NCBI RefSeq assembly: GCF_008065155.1
Contig: NZ_CP042819.1
Span: 62,001-126,000 of the forward strand
DNA length: 64,000 nucleotides
DNA from: Octadecabacter sp. SW4
GTDB lineage: Bacteria; Pseudomonadota; Alphaproteobacteria; Rhodobacterales; Rhodobacteraceae
Direction of reading: 5' to 3'
In this document: piece after piece, positions 48,189-56,579 of the stretch
Layout of the letters: every line of letters begins with the position of its first letter
Numbering within the stretch: position 1 is the first letter of the stretch
Made by a program: the position numbers and the translations under genes
Notes under the pieces: model-generated
What the model saw: the letters and a program-made list of their open reading frames with translations, nothing else
Told to the model about the DNA's origin: nothing
The model's database searches: none

Positions 48189-48806
48189 CTAGGCGCCAAA
48201 GCGGGCCAGAAAGGTGGTCACGGCACCCTGTGCGATACGGTCCTTTTCGGCGTCCGTGAAACTGCTGGACACGTTAAAGACCAACCGCGTGAACAGATCG
48301 GCCTTGCACAGCTCGTGAAACTGGTCGGCGGCGAGGGTCAAATCGTCAATCACCAAATCGCCCCGCGCGACAGCCTGTTCGAAATAGCCCACCAGCCTTT
48401 CACGGATCAGGGCCGGACCGCTGTTGTAAAATTCGCGGCCCAGTTCGGGGAAACGATCACTTTCAGCCACGCAAATGCGGAAAATGCGCTGGCCGAATTC
48501 AGAAGTGATAAAGTCGATCATGTGATCGGCGGCGGCGCGCAACACGTTTGCTACGGGCGCCGACATGTCGATTGTCTCAACCGCAAGGTCGGCTTGGCGA
48601 CAGCATTCACACTTTGCGACTTCCATGAACAACAGACGTTTGTCAGGGAAGTAGCTGTAAAGCGTGGCCTTGGATACGCCAGCGGCACGCGCGATGTCAT
48701 CGACGCTTGCACCTTCAAACCCGCTGGCAAGAAACACCTCGGTCGCGCCCGTAAGCACCTGATCGAACTTGCGCCCCTTCTTGATGGTATTGCTGCGGTC
48801 CGGCAT
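48189..48806 (-). CDS. TetR/AcrR-family transcriptional repressor
   Basis: The 205-residue protein has an N-terminal helix-turn-helix (GASVDDIARAAGVSKATLYSYFPDK, in two parts at about residues 34-58) and a ligand domain containing CECCRQ near residue 68. GGGAGGAC precedes the ATG. A TGAAC-N6-GTTCA-like site lies 27 bases upstream, suggesting autorepression. Three more copies lie ahead of the small secreted gene and mbfA. The ligand is unknown. Confidence 0.9.
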   Translation of the reverse strand: MPDRSNTIKKGRKFDQVLTGATEVFLASGFEGASVDDIARAAGVSKATLYSYFPDKRLLFMEVAKCECCRQADLAVETIDMSAPVANVLRAAADHMIDFITSEFGQRIFRICVAESDRFPELGREFYNSGPALIRERLVGYFEQAVARGDLVIDDLTLAADQFHELCKADLFTRLVFNVSSSFTDAEKDRIAQGAVTTFLARFGA

Positions 48807-48832
48807 CCGCGTCCTCCCGAATTGCCTAAGGA

Positions 48833-48848
48833 TAAACTGTTGAGTTCA
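48833..48848. promoter_or_regulatory. operator copy at tetR promoter
   Basis: TAAAC-TGTTGA-GTTCA is one mismatch from TGAAC-N6-GTTCA. It lies 27 bases upstream of the TetR-family ATG. It is the autoregulatory candidate among four copies. Confidence 0.6.
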
Positions 48849-48893
48849 GTTTCGGCAAGCGGAATGGCGCGTGATGCCGTAACGACGTTTGGC

Positions 48894-49079
48894 TTAGCGA
48901 CCCGTCGAAGGGCAAGGGGTGGTCTGCGTTGCAGTGGCCGGATCGCAGGCGGGGGGTGTGGTCATTTCATCAGCAAAGGTCATCGTGGGAAACTGAAAGG
49001 AATACGGGTCAGCGGCAACCGGAAGGGCGACAGCGGACAGTGTAAGGGCAGCAATAGCCGCAAAGAGGGCGCTTTTCAT
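48894..49079 (-). CDS. small secreted protein, unknown function
   Basis: This 61-residue protein begins with a signal peptide (MKSALFAAIAALTLSAVALP to AAA). It leaves a mature part of about 38 residues with two Cys, in PPACDPATATQTTPCPST. No domain is recognised. ATG 49079 is preceded by AATCAC and lies 15 bases from the nearest TetR-type operator. It is transcribed toward the TetR gene and may share its control. Confidence 0.6.
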   Translation of the reverse strand: MKSALFAAIAALTLSAVALPVAADPYSFQFPTMTFADEMTTPPACDPATATQTTPCPSTGR

Positions 49080-49094
49080 GTGATTCTCCATAAG

Positions 49095-49110
49095 TGAACT
49101 ATTCGGTTCA
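49095..49110. promoter_or_regulatory. TetR-type operator copy 2
   Basis: TGAAC-TATTCG-GTTCA is a perfect-arm copy, next to the start of the small secreted gene. Confidence 0.6.
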
Positions 49111-49118
49111 GTTATTGC

Positions 49119-49134
49119 TAAACCATTCAGTTCA
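49119..49134. promoter_or_regulatory. TetR-type operator copy 3
   Basis: TAAAC-CATTCA-GTTCA has one arm mismatch and lies between copies 2 and 4 in the divergent spacer. Confidence 0.55.
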
Positions 49135-49150
49135 TTTCGCAAGGAAAAAG

Positions 49151-49166
49151 TGAACCGGTCAGTTCA
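49151..49166. promoter_or_regulatory. TetR-type operator copy 4
   Basis: TGAAC-CGGTCA-GTTCA has perfect arms and lies 65 bases upstream of the mbfA ATG. Confidence 0.6.
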
Positions 49167-49201
49167 TTTTTTTAACTTGCAGGTTGATATTGCCGGGTTA
49201 C

Positions 49202-49218
49202 TTTAGAATGAATCTAAA
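49202..49218. promoter_or_regulatory. Irr-type iron control element before mbfA
   Basis: TTTAGA-N5-TCTAAA has perfect 6-base arms and fits the ICE consensus TTTAGAA-N3-TTCTAAA with one mismatch. It ends 12 bases before the mbfA ATG. In related alphaproteobacteria Irr represses mbfA through such a box when iron is low. Confidence 0.75.
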
Positions 49219-49230
49219 AATGAGGCAGCC

Positions 49231-50208
49231 ATGATCCCCGGAATTTCAACCCGCCGCCGTTTTCGCGATCTGTCCGAGCAAGACATCCTTGCGCTTGCGA
49301 TTTCATCCGAAGAGGACGATGCGCGCATCTATCGCAGCTACGCCGAGATGCTGCGGCCCGAGTTTCCGGCTTCGGCAGCCGTATTTGACGGGATGGCGTC
49401 CGAGGAAGACGAGCATCGCCGTCGTTTGATCGACCTGCACAGCAAACGCTTTGGCGAAGTCATCCCGCTGATCCGGCGCGAGCATGTGTCGGGCTTCTAC
49501 GCCCGCCGCCCCGTCTGGCTGATCGAAAACCTTGGGATTGACCGTATCCGGGAAGAAGCCGCGCAGATGGAGCGTGACGCGGAACGCTTTTACCGCGCCG
49601 CTGCCGCCGCCACGAGCGATGCCGATACCCGCAAACTGTTGGGCGATTTGGCGGCAGCCGAGGCAGGCCATACCCAAACCGCCAGCGCGCTTGAGGAACA
49701 GCATGTCGATGGCGATGCCCGCGACGAAGAAGCCAGCGCCGCCCATCGCCAGTTCGTCCTGACGTGGGTGCAGCCCGGTCTGGCGGGGTTGATGGACGGG
49801 TCGGTGTCGACCCTCGCACCGATTTTTGCCGTGGCGTTTGCCACGCAAGATACATGGACAACCTTTCTTGTGGGGCTTGCCGCATCGGTTGGGGCTGGCA
49901 TCAGCATGGGCTTTACCGAAGCGGCGTCTGATGACGGTCAAATCTCGGGGCGCGGGTCGCCCCTGAAACGCGGGTTTGCGTCGGGCATCATGACGACAGT
50001 TGGCGGGCTGGGCCACGCGCTGCCCTATCTGATCGCGGATTTCTGGACCGCGACCATTATCGCGATCATCGTTGTGTTCGTCGAATTGTGGGCCATCGCC
50101 TGGATTCAGAACCGTTATATGCAAACGCCGTTCTTTCGTGCGGCGTTTCAGGTGGTGCTGGGTGGGGCGCTGGTATTCGCCGCGGGCGTTTTGATCGGTT
50201 CGGGATAG
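49231..50208 (+). CDS. mbfA: membrane-bound ferritin / iron exporter (MbfA)
   Basis: This fusion has an N-terminal ferritin-like (erythrin-vacuolar iron transport) domain and a C-terminal VIT1/CCC1 transporter. The 325 residues include paired Glu/His helices (AISSEEDDARIYRSYAEML and MASEEDEHRRR, then RDAERFYRAAAAA and AAEAGHTQTASALEEQH) to about residue 165. Several membrane helices follow from about 175, including GLMDGSVSTLAPIFAV. MbfA exports iron and protects against iron and peroxide in rhizobia. The Irr-type box and three operator copies upstream imply dual control. Confidence 0.9.
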   Translation: MIPGISTRRRFRDLSEQDILALAISSEEDDARIYRSYAEMLRPEFPASAAVFDGMASEEDEHRRRLIDLHSKRFGEVIPLIRREHVSGFYARRPVWLIENLGIDRIREEAAQMERDAERFYRAAAAATSDADTRKLLGDLAAAEAGHTQTASALEEQHVDGDARDEEASAAHRQFVLTWVQPGLAGLMDGSVSTLAPIFAVAFATQDTWTTFLVGLAASVGAGISMGFTEAASDDGQISGRGSPLKRGFASGIMTTVGGLGHALPYLIADFWTATIIAIIVVFVELWAIAWIQNRYMQTPFFRAAFQVVLGGALVFAAGVLIGSG

Positions 50209-50240
50209 TCGCGCCCCAAGTGCCGTGCTAACCAACTGGC

Positions 50241-51170
50241 ATGTGGGACATCTTTCTTCAGACAGTGCCGTTTTTCGCATTGATTGGCCTTGGCTATGGC
50301 GCGGGCCTCACGGGCTTTTTCACGCCCGAGGCGACCGCTTATTTGACCAAGTTCGTCTTCTACTTTGCGCTCTCGGCGATGTTGTTCCGCTTCTCGGCGA
50401 ACCTGTCACTGGCCGCGATCATCGACTGGCCATTCATCTTTGCCTACCTCTGGGGAACGCTGACGATATATCTTGTCGCGACCGGCGTGGCCCTGTTGCG
50501 CAGTCGTGGCGTCGAAGAGGCCGCCGTCGAAGCACAATGCGCCGTGATCGGCAACGTGGGCTTTCTGGGCATCCCGATGCTGGTGCTTTTGCTGGGCGAA
50601 AATGCCATCGGTCCCGTGATGATGGTGCTGGCCGTTGATCTGATCGTCTTTGGCAGCCTGATCGTGATCCTGATCACCGGTTCACGCGATGGGCGCATGT
50701 CCTGGGGCGTCTTGCGCACGGTCGGGCTGGGGTTGCTGAAAAACCCGATGATCGTCGCGATCACGCTGGGGCTGATCGTGTCCGGCCTGTCCCTGCCGAT
50801 CCCTGCACCTGTCAACCAGTTCTTGTCGATCCTTGGGGCCGCAGCGACACCCGGTGCGCTGTTTGCAATCGGTGCGTCATTGGCGACGAAATCTGCGGAA
50901 CGGGTGTTTGTCGCGGGCTGGCTGTCGTTCGCCAAACTGGTATTGCACCCCGCCGCTGTGGCCTTTGCCGCGCTTGTCATGTTTCCCGTCGATGGCTACG
51001 CGGCTGGGGTAATGATCGCCGCTGCCGCCTTGCCAGTGGCGGGCAATGTCTACATCCTGGCGCAGCACTATGGGGTCGCGCCGCATCGCGTGTCCGCCTC
51101 GATCCTGATTTCCACAGTGGCCAGCGTGCTGACGGTGTCAGTCGTCATCGCCCTGATCCAATACCTGTGA
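50241..51170 (+). CDS. AEC-family transporter
   Basis: This 309-residue inner-membrane carrier of the auxin-efflux-carrier superfamily has about ten helices in two repeats. It begins MWDIFLQTVPFFALIGLGYG and has IGNVGFLGIPM near residue 100, a common AEC signature. The substrate is unknown. No clear ribosome site is seen at ATG 50241. It starts 32 bases after mbfA and begins the long run to 56.6 kb. Confidence 0.85.
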   Translation: MWDIFLQTVPFFALIGLGYGAGLTGFFTPEATAYLTKFVFYFALSAMLFRFSANLSLAAIIDWPFIFAYLWGTLTIYLVATGVALLRSRGVEEAAVEAQCAVIGNVGFLGIPMLVLLLGENAIGPVMMVLAVDLIVFGSLIVILITGSRDGRMSWGVLRTVGLGLLKNPMIVAITLGLIVSGLSLPIPAPVNQFLSILGAAATPGALFAIGASLATKSAERVFVAGWLSFAKLVLHPAAVAFAALVMFPVDGYAAGVMIAAAALPVAGNVYILAQHYGVAPHRVSASILISTVASVLTVSVVIALIQYL

Positions 51171-51182
51171 ACGGAGCAATCC

Positions 51183-51878
51183 ATGACCGAAACGCCGCCC
51201 ACCTACATGCCTCTGCCGCTGCCCGACCGGCGCGAGATGTCCGATGATCAGATGCTGGCGGCGGCGCAGGGTTTTTACGACCACATCAAGACCCGCCACA
51301 CGATCCGTGACTATTGCGACCGGCCTGTGCCGACCGAGGTGATTGCCACCTGCATTCAGGCCGCAGGCACAGCCCCCAGCGGTGCAAACCAGCAGCCTTG
51401 GCATTTCGTGGCCATTTCCGATCGGGCGATGAAATCGCGTATCCGCGCCGCTGCCGAAGAAGAAGAAGTGAAATTCTACGATGGCGGCGGGGGTGATGCC
51501 TGGCTCAAGGCGCTGGAACCGATTGGCACCGGGGCCGACAAACCGCACCTTGATATCGCCCCGTGGCTGATCGTGATCTTTGCCCAGCGTTGGGGTGAAA
51601 GGAACGGCGAACGGATCAAGCATTACTACGTTCCCGAAAGTGTCGGCATCGCCACCGGCATGCTGATTACCGCCTTGCACACCGCGGGCCTGTCCTGCCT
51701 GACACATACGCCCAACCCGATGAAGTTTCTGAACGATCTGTGTGATCGCCCCGACAATGAAAAACCGATCATGATTTTGGCCGTGGGCCACCCTGACGAT
51801 ACGGCCACGGTGCCCGCCATTGCCAAACAGAAAAAACCGCTGGACGAGATCATGACCGTCTATGCCGCCAAGGAGTAG
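51183..51878 (+). CDS. nitroreductase-family protein
   Basis: This 231-residue FMN-dependent oxidoreductase has HTIRDYCDRPVP near residue 39, AGTAPSGANQQPWHFVAI (FMN site) near residue 62, and LMLITALHTAGLS-like segments later. The substrate is not predictable; nitro-compounds, quinones and other acceptors occur in the family. GGAG precedes the ATG. It lies four bases from the S-formylglutathione hydrolase gene. Confidence 0.88.
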   Translation: MTETPPTYMPLPLPDRREMSDDQMLAAAQGFYDHIKTRHTIRDYCDRPVPTEVIATCIQAAGTAPSGANQQPWHFVAISDRAMKSRIRAAAEEEEVKFYDGGGGDAWLKALEPIGTGADKPHLDIAPWLIVIFAQRWGERNGERIKHYYVPESVGIATGMLITALHTAGLSCLTHTPNPMKFLNDLCDRPDNEKPIMILAVGHPDDTATVPAIAKQKKPLDEIMTVYAAKE

Positions 51879-51882
51879 CCCC

Positions 51883-52710
51883 ATGAAAACCATATCCGAA
51901 AACCGCTGCTTTGGTGGCACACAAGGCGTCTATTCGCACCCGTCCGATGTCTGCGGTGTCGATATGACGTTCGGTCTGTTCCTCCCCGAGGAGGCAGAGC
52001 ACACGCCGGTTCCGGTGCTGTGGTATCTGTCGGGCCTGACCTGCACACATGAAAACGCCATGTCCAAGGCCGGGGCGCAGGTCTGGGCCGCCGAACACGG
52101 GATTGCGCTGTGTTTCCCCGACACCTCGCCGCGTGGCAAAGGGGTCGCTGATGACGATGCCTATGATCTGGGGCAGGGCGCCGGGTTCTATGTGAATGCC
52201 ACGCAGAAACCCTGGGCACCGCACTTCCAGATGTGGGACTATGTCGCCAAAGAGCTTCCCAAGGTGATCACAGCCAATTTCGCCATCGACGAAGACCGCC
52301 AGTCAATCACCGGGCATTCGATGGGCGGGCATGGTGCGCTGACGCTGGGAATGGGATTGCCGGGGCAGTACCGCTCGGTGTCGGCCTTTGCGCCAATCTG
52401 CAACCCCACCAAAAGCGATTGGGGCCGCAAACAATTCGCGGCTTATTGGGGCGACGAAAAGAACTGGGGGCCGCATGACGCGACCTTGCTGATGCAGGAC
52501 GTGGGATTTGACGGCCCGCTGCTGATTGACACAGGCACCGACGATCAGTTCTGGGATCTGCTGGGCACCCAAGCCTTTGCCGATGCGATGGCTGCGCGGC
52601 GCCAACCGGGCCAGCTGCGGCTGCAAAAGGGTTATGACCACAGCTACTTCTTTGTCACCACCTTTATCGAGGATCACATCGCCTTTCACGCCGAGGCGCT
52701 TTACTCGTGA
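51883..52710 (+). CDS. fghA: S-formylglutathione hydrolase
   Basis: This serine hydrolase splits S-formylglutathione to formate and glutathione, completing the formaldehyde route begun by the dehydrogenase at 47 kb. The 275-residue protein has the nucleophile in [11 protein letters not shown] (Ser 146), [12 protein letters not shown] near residue 47, and a late GYDHSYFF with the catalytic His. AAGGAG precedes ATG 51883. Its stop overlaps the next gene (GTGA). Confidence 0.94.
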   Translation: MKTISENRCFGGTQGVYSHPSDVCGVDMTFGLFLPEEAEHTPVPVLWYLSGLTCTHENAMSKAGAQVWAAEHGIALCFPDTSPRGKGVADDDAYDLGQGAGFYVNATQKPWAPHFQMWDYVAKELPKVITANFAIDEDRQSITGHSMGGHGALTLGMGLPGQYRSVSAFAPICNPTKSDWGRKQFAAYWGDEKNWGPHDATLLMQDVGFDGPLLIDTGTDDQFWDLLGTQAFADAMAARRQPGQLRLQKGYDHSYFFVTTFIEDHIAFHAEALYS

Positions 52711-53147
52711 TATACGTTGATGCCGATGCCTGCCCCGTCAAGGCCGAGGTCGAAAAGGTCGGCACCCGCCACCGCATCAAGATGTTCATCGTCAGCAATG
52801 GCGGCTTGCGTCCCTCGCAAAACCCCCTGGTCGAAAATGTGATCGTGCCTGATGGGCCGGACGTTGCCGATATGTGGATCGCGGACCGTGCGGGGCCGGG
52901 CGATGTGGTGATCACCGGTGATATCCCATTGGCTGCAAAATGCGTCGAGGCAGGCGCGCGCGTCTTGAAGCATGACGGCGAGGCCCTGACCCAAGCCAAC
53001 ATCGGCAACATCCTTGCCACCCGTGATCTGATGGCCGATATCCGCGCCGCTGATCCCTTTCGCCAAGGCGGCGGCAAGGCTTTCGGCAAGGCAGACCGGT
53101 CGCGGTTTCTTGACGCGCTGGAACGCGAATTACGGGCGGTCAAGTGA
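52707..53147 (+). CDS. YaiI/YqxD (DUF188, UPF0178) family protein
   Basis: This 146-residue PIN-like-fold protein of unknown role has [14 protein letters not shown] at the start, [31 protein letters not shown] and [19 protein letters not shown]. It begins with GTG inside the fghA stop and its own stop overlaps the next gene by GTGA, showing tight coupling. Confidence 0.9.
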   Translation: MIYVDADACPVKAEVEKVGTRHRIKMFIVSNGGLRPSQNPLVENVIVPDGPDVADMWIADRAGPGDVVITGDIPLAAKCVEAGARVLKHDGEALTQANIGNILATRDLMADIRAADPFRQGGGKAFGKADRSRFLDALERELRAVK

Positions 53148-54103
53148 CCTACCTGCGCAGTCTGCCCGCCCCCGTGATCGGCGCGCTTTGCGCGTCATTC
53201 GCGGTGTTCTGCTTTTCCGTCAACGATATGGCGATCAAGTTCCTGTCGGGCGGCTATGCGTTGCACCAACTGGTGCTGATCCGCGCGCTTGTCGGATTGC
53301 TGGTGTTGTTCGTGGTAATCCTGCCGTTTTCGGGCGGCATCGCGACCCTGCGCACGCAAAAGCTGGGCCAGCACCTGATCCGTGCGGGGTTCGTCGTAAG
53401 CGCCAATATGCTGTTCTTTCTGGGACTTGCGGCGATGCCGCTGGCCGAGGCCTCGGCGATCTTTTTCCTGAGCCCACTGGTGATCACGATCTTTTCGATC
53501 GTGTTTCTGCGTGAAACGGTCGGCCCGTGGCGCTGGGCGGCCATTGTCGTGGGGCTGGTCGGGGTGATCGTGATCGTGCGTCCGGGCACGGATGCGTTTC
53601 AGATGGCGGCGCTGTTTCCCGTTGCGGCCGCGCTGGCCTACGGCGGCTTGCACATGATGACGCGGCGGATGGGGGGCACTGAAAGCGCGGTTGCGCTGAC
53701 CTTTTATATTCAGATCACATTCGTCTTGGTCTCTTTGATCATGGGCGCGGCATTCGGTGCCGGGCAACTGGCCGATCAGGACAGCGTATCGTTGCAGTTC
53801 CTGCTGCGCCCGTGGGTCTGGCCCGACGGCGCTGATCTATGGGTCTTTTCCTTGTTGGGCGTGGCACTGGCCTTTGGCGGCGTTGCGATCTCGCAGGCCT
53901 ACCGCATGAGTGAGGCCGCACTGGTTGCCCCGTTTGAATATGTCGGCTTGCCGATGGCAGTGTTCTGGGGGATCACGATATTTGATGAATGGCCCGACCT
54001 GACCACCATTCTGGGGATCGCCCTGATCCTTGGGTCCGGCCTGTTCATGGTTTGGCGCGAGGCCCGCGCAGATCGGGCCAAACGACTGGCACTGCGGCGT
54101 TGA
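53144..54103 (+). CDS. EamA/DMT-family transporter
   Basis: This is a ten-helix carrier of 319 residues with two EamA repeats (about 10-145 and 160-300). It starts with GTG inside the previous stop codon. It is related in design to the carrier at 24.4 kb, for example [18 protein letters not shown] here and VYATGDVAVKVLGGVY there. The substrate is unknown. The C-terminus is rich in Arg. Confidence 0.86.
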   Translation: MTYLRSLPAPVIGALCASFAVFCFSVNDMAIKFLSGGYALHQLVLIRALVGLLVLFVVILPFSGGIATLRTQKLGQHLIRAGFVVSANMLFFLGLAAMPLAEASAIFFLSPLVITIFSIVFLRETVGPWRWAAIVVGLVGVIVIVRPGTDAFQMAALFPVAAALAYGGLHMMTRRMGGTESAVALTFYIQITFVLVSLIMGAAFGAGQLADQDSVSLQFLLRPWVWPDGADLWVFSLLGVALAFGGVAISQAYRMSEAALVAPFEYVGLPMAVFWGITIFDEWPDLTTILGIALILGSGLFMVWREARADRAKRLALRR

Positions 54104-54137
54104 TTGCGTTTAGATGCGGCCAAGAACAGGAGGCCGC

Positions 54138-54758
54138 ATGACCATTCAAGCCGTCATTTTTGACATCGGAAACGTGCTGATCGAATGGCAGCCCGAACGG
54201 TTCTATGACGCTGTGATCGGAAAGGACCGCCGCCGCGCGTTCTTTGATACGCTTGATCTGCACGCGATGAATGACGACGTGGATCGCGGGGCGCCATTTC
54301 GTGAACGGATATACGCAGAGGCTGAAAATCATCCCGCATGGCGCGATGAAATTCGCATGTGGCATGACCGTTGGTCGGATATGGCGACCCCGGCGATTGA
54401 TCATTCCGTGCGTCTGTTGCGTGCCCTGCGCGCCAGGGGCGTGCCGGTCTTTGCCTTGACGAATTTCGGGGTCGAGCCCTTTGAAATCGGCCGCACGGCC
54501 TATCCGTTCCTGAACGAATTTGACCGGCATTATGTGTCGGGCCACATGAAGGTGATCAAGCCCGAACCGCGTATCTATGAGATGGTTGAACAGGATTGCG
54601 GTATTGCGCCCGCGGCCCTGCTGTTTGCCGACGACCGGATCGACAATATCAAAGTGGCTGCCGACCGTGGCTGGAAAACCCACCTGTTCGACGGGCCGCA
54701 AGGATGGGCGAACCGTCTGGTTGCCGAAAACCTGCTCAGTGAAAAGGACGCCGCATGA
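54138..54758 (+). CDS. HAD-family hydrolase
   Basis: This is a phosphatase of the haloacid dehalogenase superfamily, 206 residues. It has the nucleophile motif VIFDIGNVLIEW (Asp 9), ALTNFG as motif II, KVIKPEPRIYE as motif III and LFADDRIDN as motif IV. It is similar in type to YihX-like sugar-phosphatases, but the substrate is unassigned. CAGGAGG precedes ATG 54138. It overlaps the next gene by ATGA. Confidence 0.88.
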   Translation: MTIQAVIFDIGNVLIEWQPERFYDAVIGKDRRRAFFDTLDLHAMNDDVDRGAPFRERIYAEAENHPAWRDEIRMWHDRWSDMATPAIDHSVRLLRALRARGVPVFALTNFGVEPFEIGRTAYPFLNEFDRHYVSGHMKVIKPEPRIYEMVEQDCGIAPAALLFADDRIDNIKVAADRGWKTHLFDGPQGWANRLVAENLLSEKDAA

Positions 54759-55666
54759 CTGAAATGATCCCCTTTGCCGAGGGCGAAAAACGGTTGGATT
54801 GGCTGGCGCTGACCCGTGCGATAGCCGCGGGCCATGATCTGCCCAAAGCCGAGGTCGAGGATGTATTTCTCTATCGCGGCAACGATACGCTGTTGAACCG
54901 CTCGGCCTGGATTGACGGGATGGGAATTGCCGTCAAAAGCGCGACGATCTTTCCCGCAAACCGCGATCATGGCAAACCGGCCATTGGTGGTGCGGTCAGT
55001 CTGTTTTCCGATCATGATGGCAGCCTCGAGGCAATTCTGGATTTCCATCTGGTGACCAAATGGAAAACCGTGGGTGACAGCCTGTTGGCGGCCACGCGCC
55101 TTGCCCGTCCTGACAGCCGCAATATCCTGATCGTCGGGGCCGGCACGGTGGGGCGCGGGTTGTATCAGGCCTATTCAATGGCCTTTCCCGATGCCCATTT
55201 CAGTGTCTGGAACCGCACGCCCGCAGGCGCGCAGGCCTTTCAGCTTGACTGCCCTGACGTTGCCATTGCGGATGACCTTGAATCGGCACTGCGCGCGGCC
55301 GACATCGTCACTTGCGCCACCATGACGACCGAACCGATTATAAGGGGCGACTGGCTGCAGGCGGGTCAGCATATCGACCTGATTGGCGCCTACCGCCCCG
55401 ACATGCGCGAAGCGGATGACACGGCCATAAAACGCGCCCGCGTGTTCGTTGATAACCGCCAGACCACGATGGATCATATCGGTGAATTGAAAACACCGCT
55501 GGCCGAAGGCGTGATCACCCGTGACCACGTGATCGCCGATTATTATGACCTGTCGGCGTTTCAACGTCATACTGATGCCGAAATTACCCTGTTCAAGAAC
55601 GGCGGCGGTGCGCATCTGGACCTGATGGTCAGCCGCTACATTCTTGAGGCCTGGAAAGGGAAATAA
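54755..55666 (+). CDS. ornithine cyclodeaminase / mu-crystallin family protein
   Basis: This 303-residue NAD(P)-dependent protein has the N-terminal substrate domain (GIAVKSATIFPANR, TKWKTVGDSLLAATR) and the dinucleotide motif ILIVGAGTVGRGLYQAYS near residues 125-142. Family members act as ornithine cyclodeaminase, ketimine reductase or amino-acid dehydrogenase, and which applies here is unclear. It is coupled to the HAD gene by ATGA overlap. Confidence 0.86.
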   Translation: MTEMIPFAEGEKRLDWLALTRAIAAGHDLPKAEVEDVFLYRGNDTLLNRSAWIDGMGIAVKSATIFPANRDHGKPAIGGAVSLFSDHDGSLEAILDFHLVTKWKTVGDSLLAATRLARPDSRNILIVGAGTVGRGLYQAYSMAFPDAHFSVWNRTPAGAQAFQLDCPDVAIADDLESALRAADIVTCATMTTEPIIRGDWLQAGQHIDLIGAYRPDMREADDTAIKRARVFVDNRQTTMDHIGELKTPLAEGVITRDHVIADYYDLSAFQRHTDAEITLFKNGGGAHLDLMVSRYILEAWKGK

Positions 55667-55667
55667 C

Positions 55668-56579
55668 ATGATCTGGTTCGTGCTGGTCTTGCTGGCAGTG
55701 GCGATTATCCCCTTTGTATTCGAGGCGGCGCGCAAACCCGCCGACCCCGCCAAGGCGCCGGGCGATACGGTGCAGTTGTCGCAGGGCATCACGCATTATC
55801 AGTGGATTGGCCCCGTGCGCGGCCCCGTCGTTGTCTGCATCCACGGGCTGACGACACCGTCACCCGCCTGGCATGGCGTAGCTGCGGGATTGGGGCAACT
55901 CGGCTATCGCGTGCTGGTGTATGATCTATACGGGCGCGGGTTTTCGTCTGCCCCGACAGGCGCGCAGGACCGCGCGTTTTTCCTGAAGCAACTGGGCGAT
56001 CTGCTGGACGATCAGGGACTGCGCGATGATCTCACGCTTGTGGGCTATTCGATGGGCGGTGCAATTGCGACGGCCTTTGCCGCCGAAAACCCTGATCGGA
56101 TGAAACGCGTGATCCTTGTCGCGCCCACTGGAATTGTCATGACCGAAAGCACGTTTACGCGGTTCTGCCGCAATGTGCCGCTGCTGGGGGACTGGCTGCA
56201 TGGGGCAACCGCCGAATGGCGCGCGCGCACCGCGCTCATGATCTCGGCCGAGGACAGCGAAGTGCCGGGCCTGCACGCGGTGCAGTTGGATCAGTTGAAC
56301 AAAAAGGGGTTCCAGCGCGCGGTCCTGCTCAGTCGTCGCGGAATCCTGTCAGAAAGCCAAGAGGCGGAACATCGCAAGCTGGGCCACGATGGCATTCCGG
56401 TGATTGCGCTGTGGGGTGATCAGGATCAGGTGATCCCGCTGCGTGCGTTGGGCCAGTTGACCCAGTGGAACCGCGCCGTGCGGCAGGAAACCGTCAAGGG
56501 CGCAGCGCATGGTTTGCCCTATACCCACGCCACTGCGGTAACGGAAATTCTGCGGGACGTGCTGCGCGAACGTGATTAG
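55668..56579 (+). CDS. alpha/beta hydrolase with N-terminal membrane anchor
   Basis: This 303-residue protein has one N-terminal hydrophobic helix (MIWFVLVLLAVAIIPFVF), so it is probably tethered facing the periplasm. The catalytic domain has CIHGLTTPSPAWHG, the nucleophile elbow VGYSMGGAIA (Ser near residue 128), and a late GAAHGLPY with the His. It resembles lysophospholipase or MhpC-like enzymes, with no substrate assigned. ATG 55668 follows the previous stop by one base. It ends in a 4-base convergent overlap with the MFS gene. Confidence 0.86.
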   Translation: MIWFVLVLLAVAIIPFVFEAARKPADPAKAPGDTVQLSQGITHYQWIGPVRGPVVVCIHGLTTPSPAWHGVAAGLGQLGYRVLVYDLYGRGFSSAPTGAQDRAFFLKQLGDLLDDQGLRDDLTLVGYSMGGAIATAFAAENPDRMKRVILVAPTGIVMTESTFTRFCRNVPLLGDWLHGATAEWRARTALMISAEDSEVPGLHAVQLDQLNKKGFQRAVLLSRRGILSESQEAEHRKLGHDGIPVIALWGDQDQVIPLRALGQLTQWNRAVRQETVKGAAHGLPYTHATAVTEILRDVLRERD

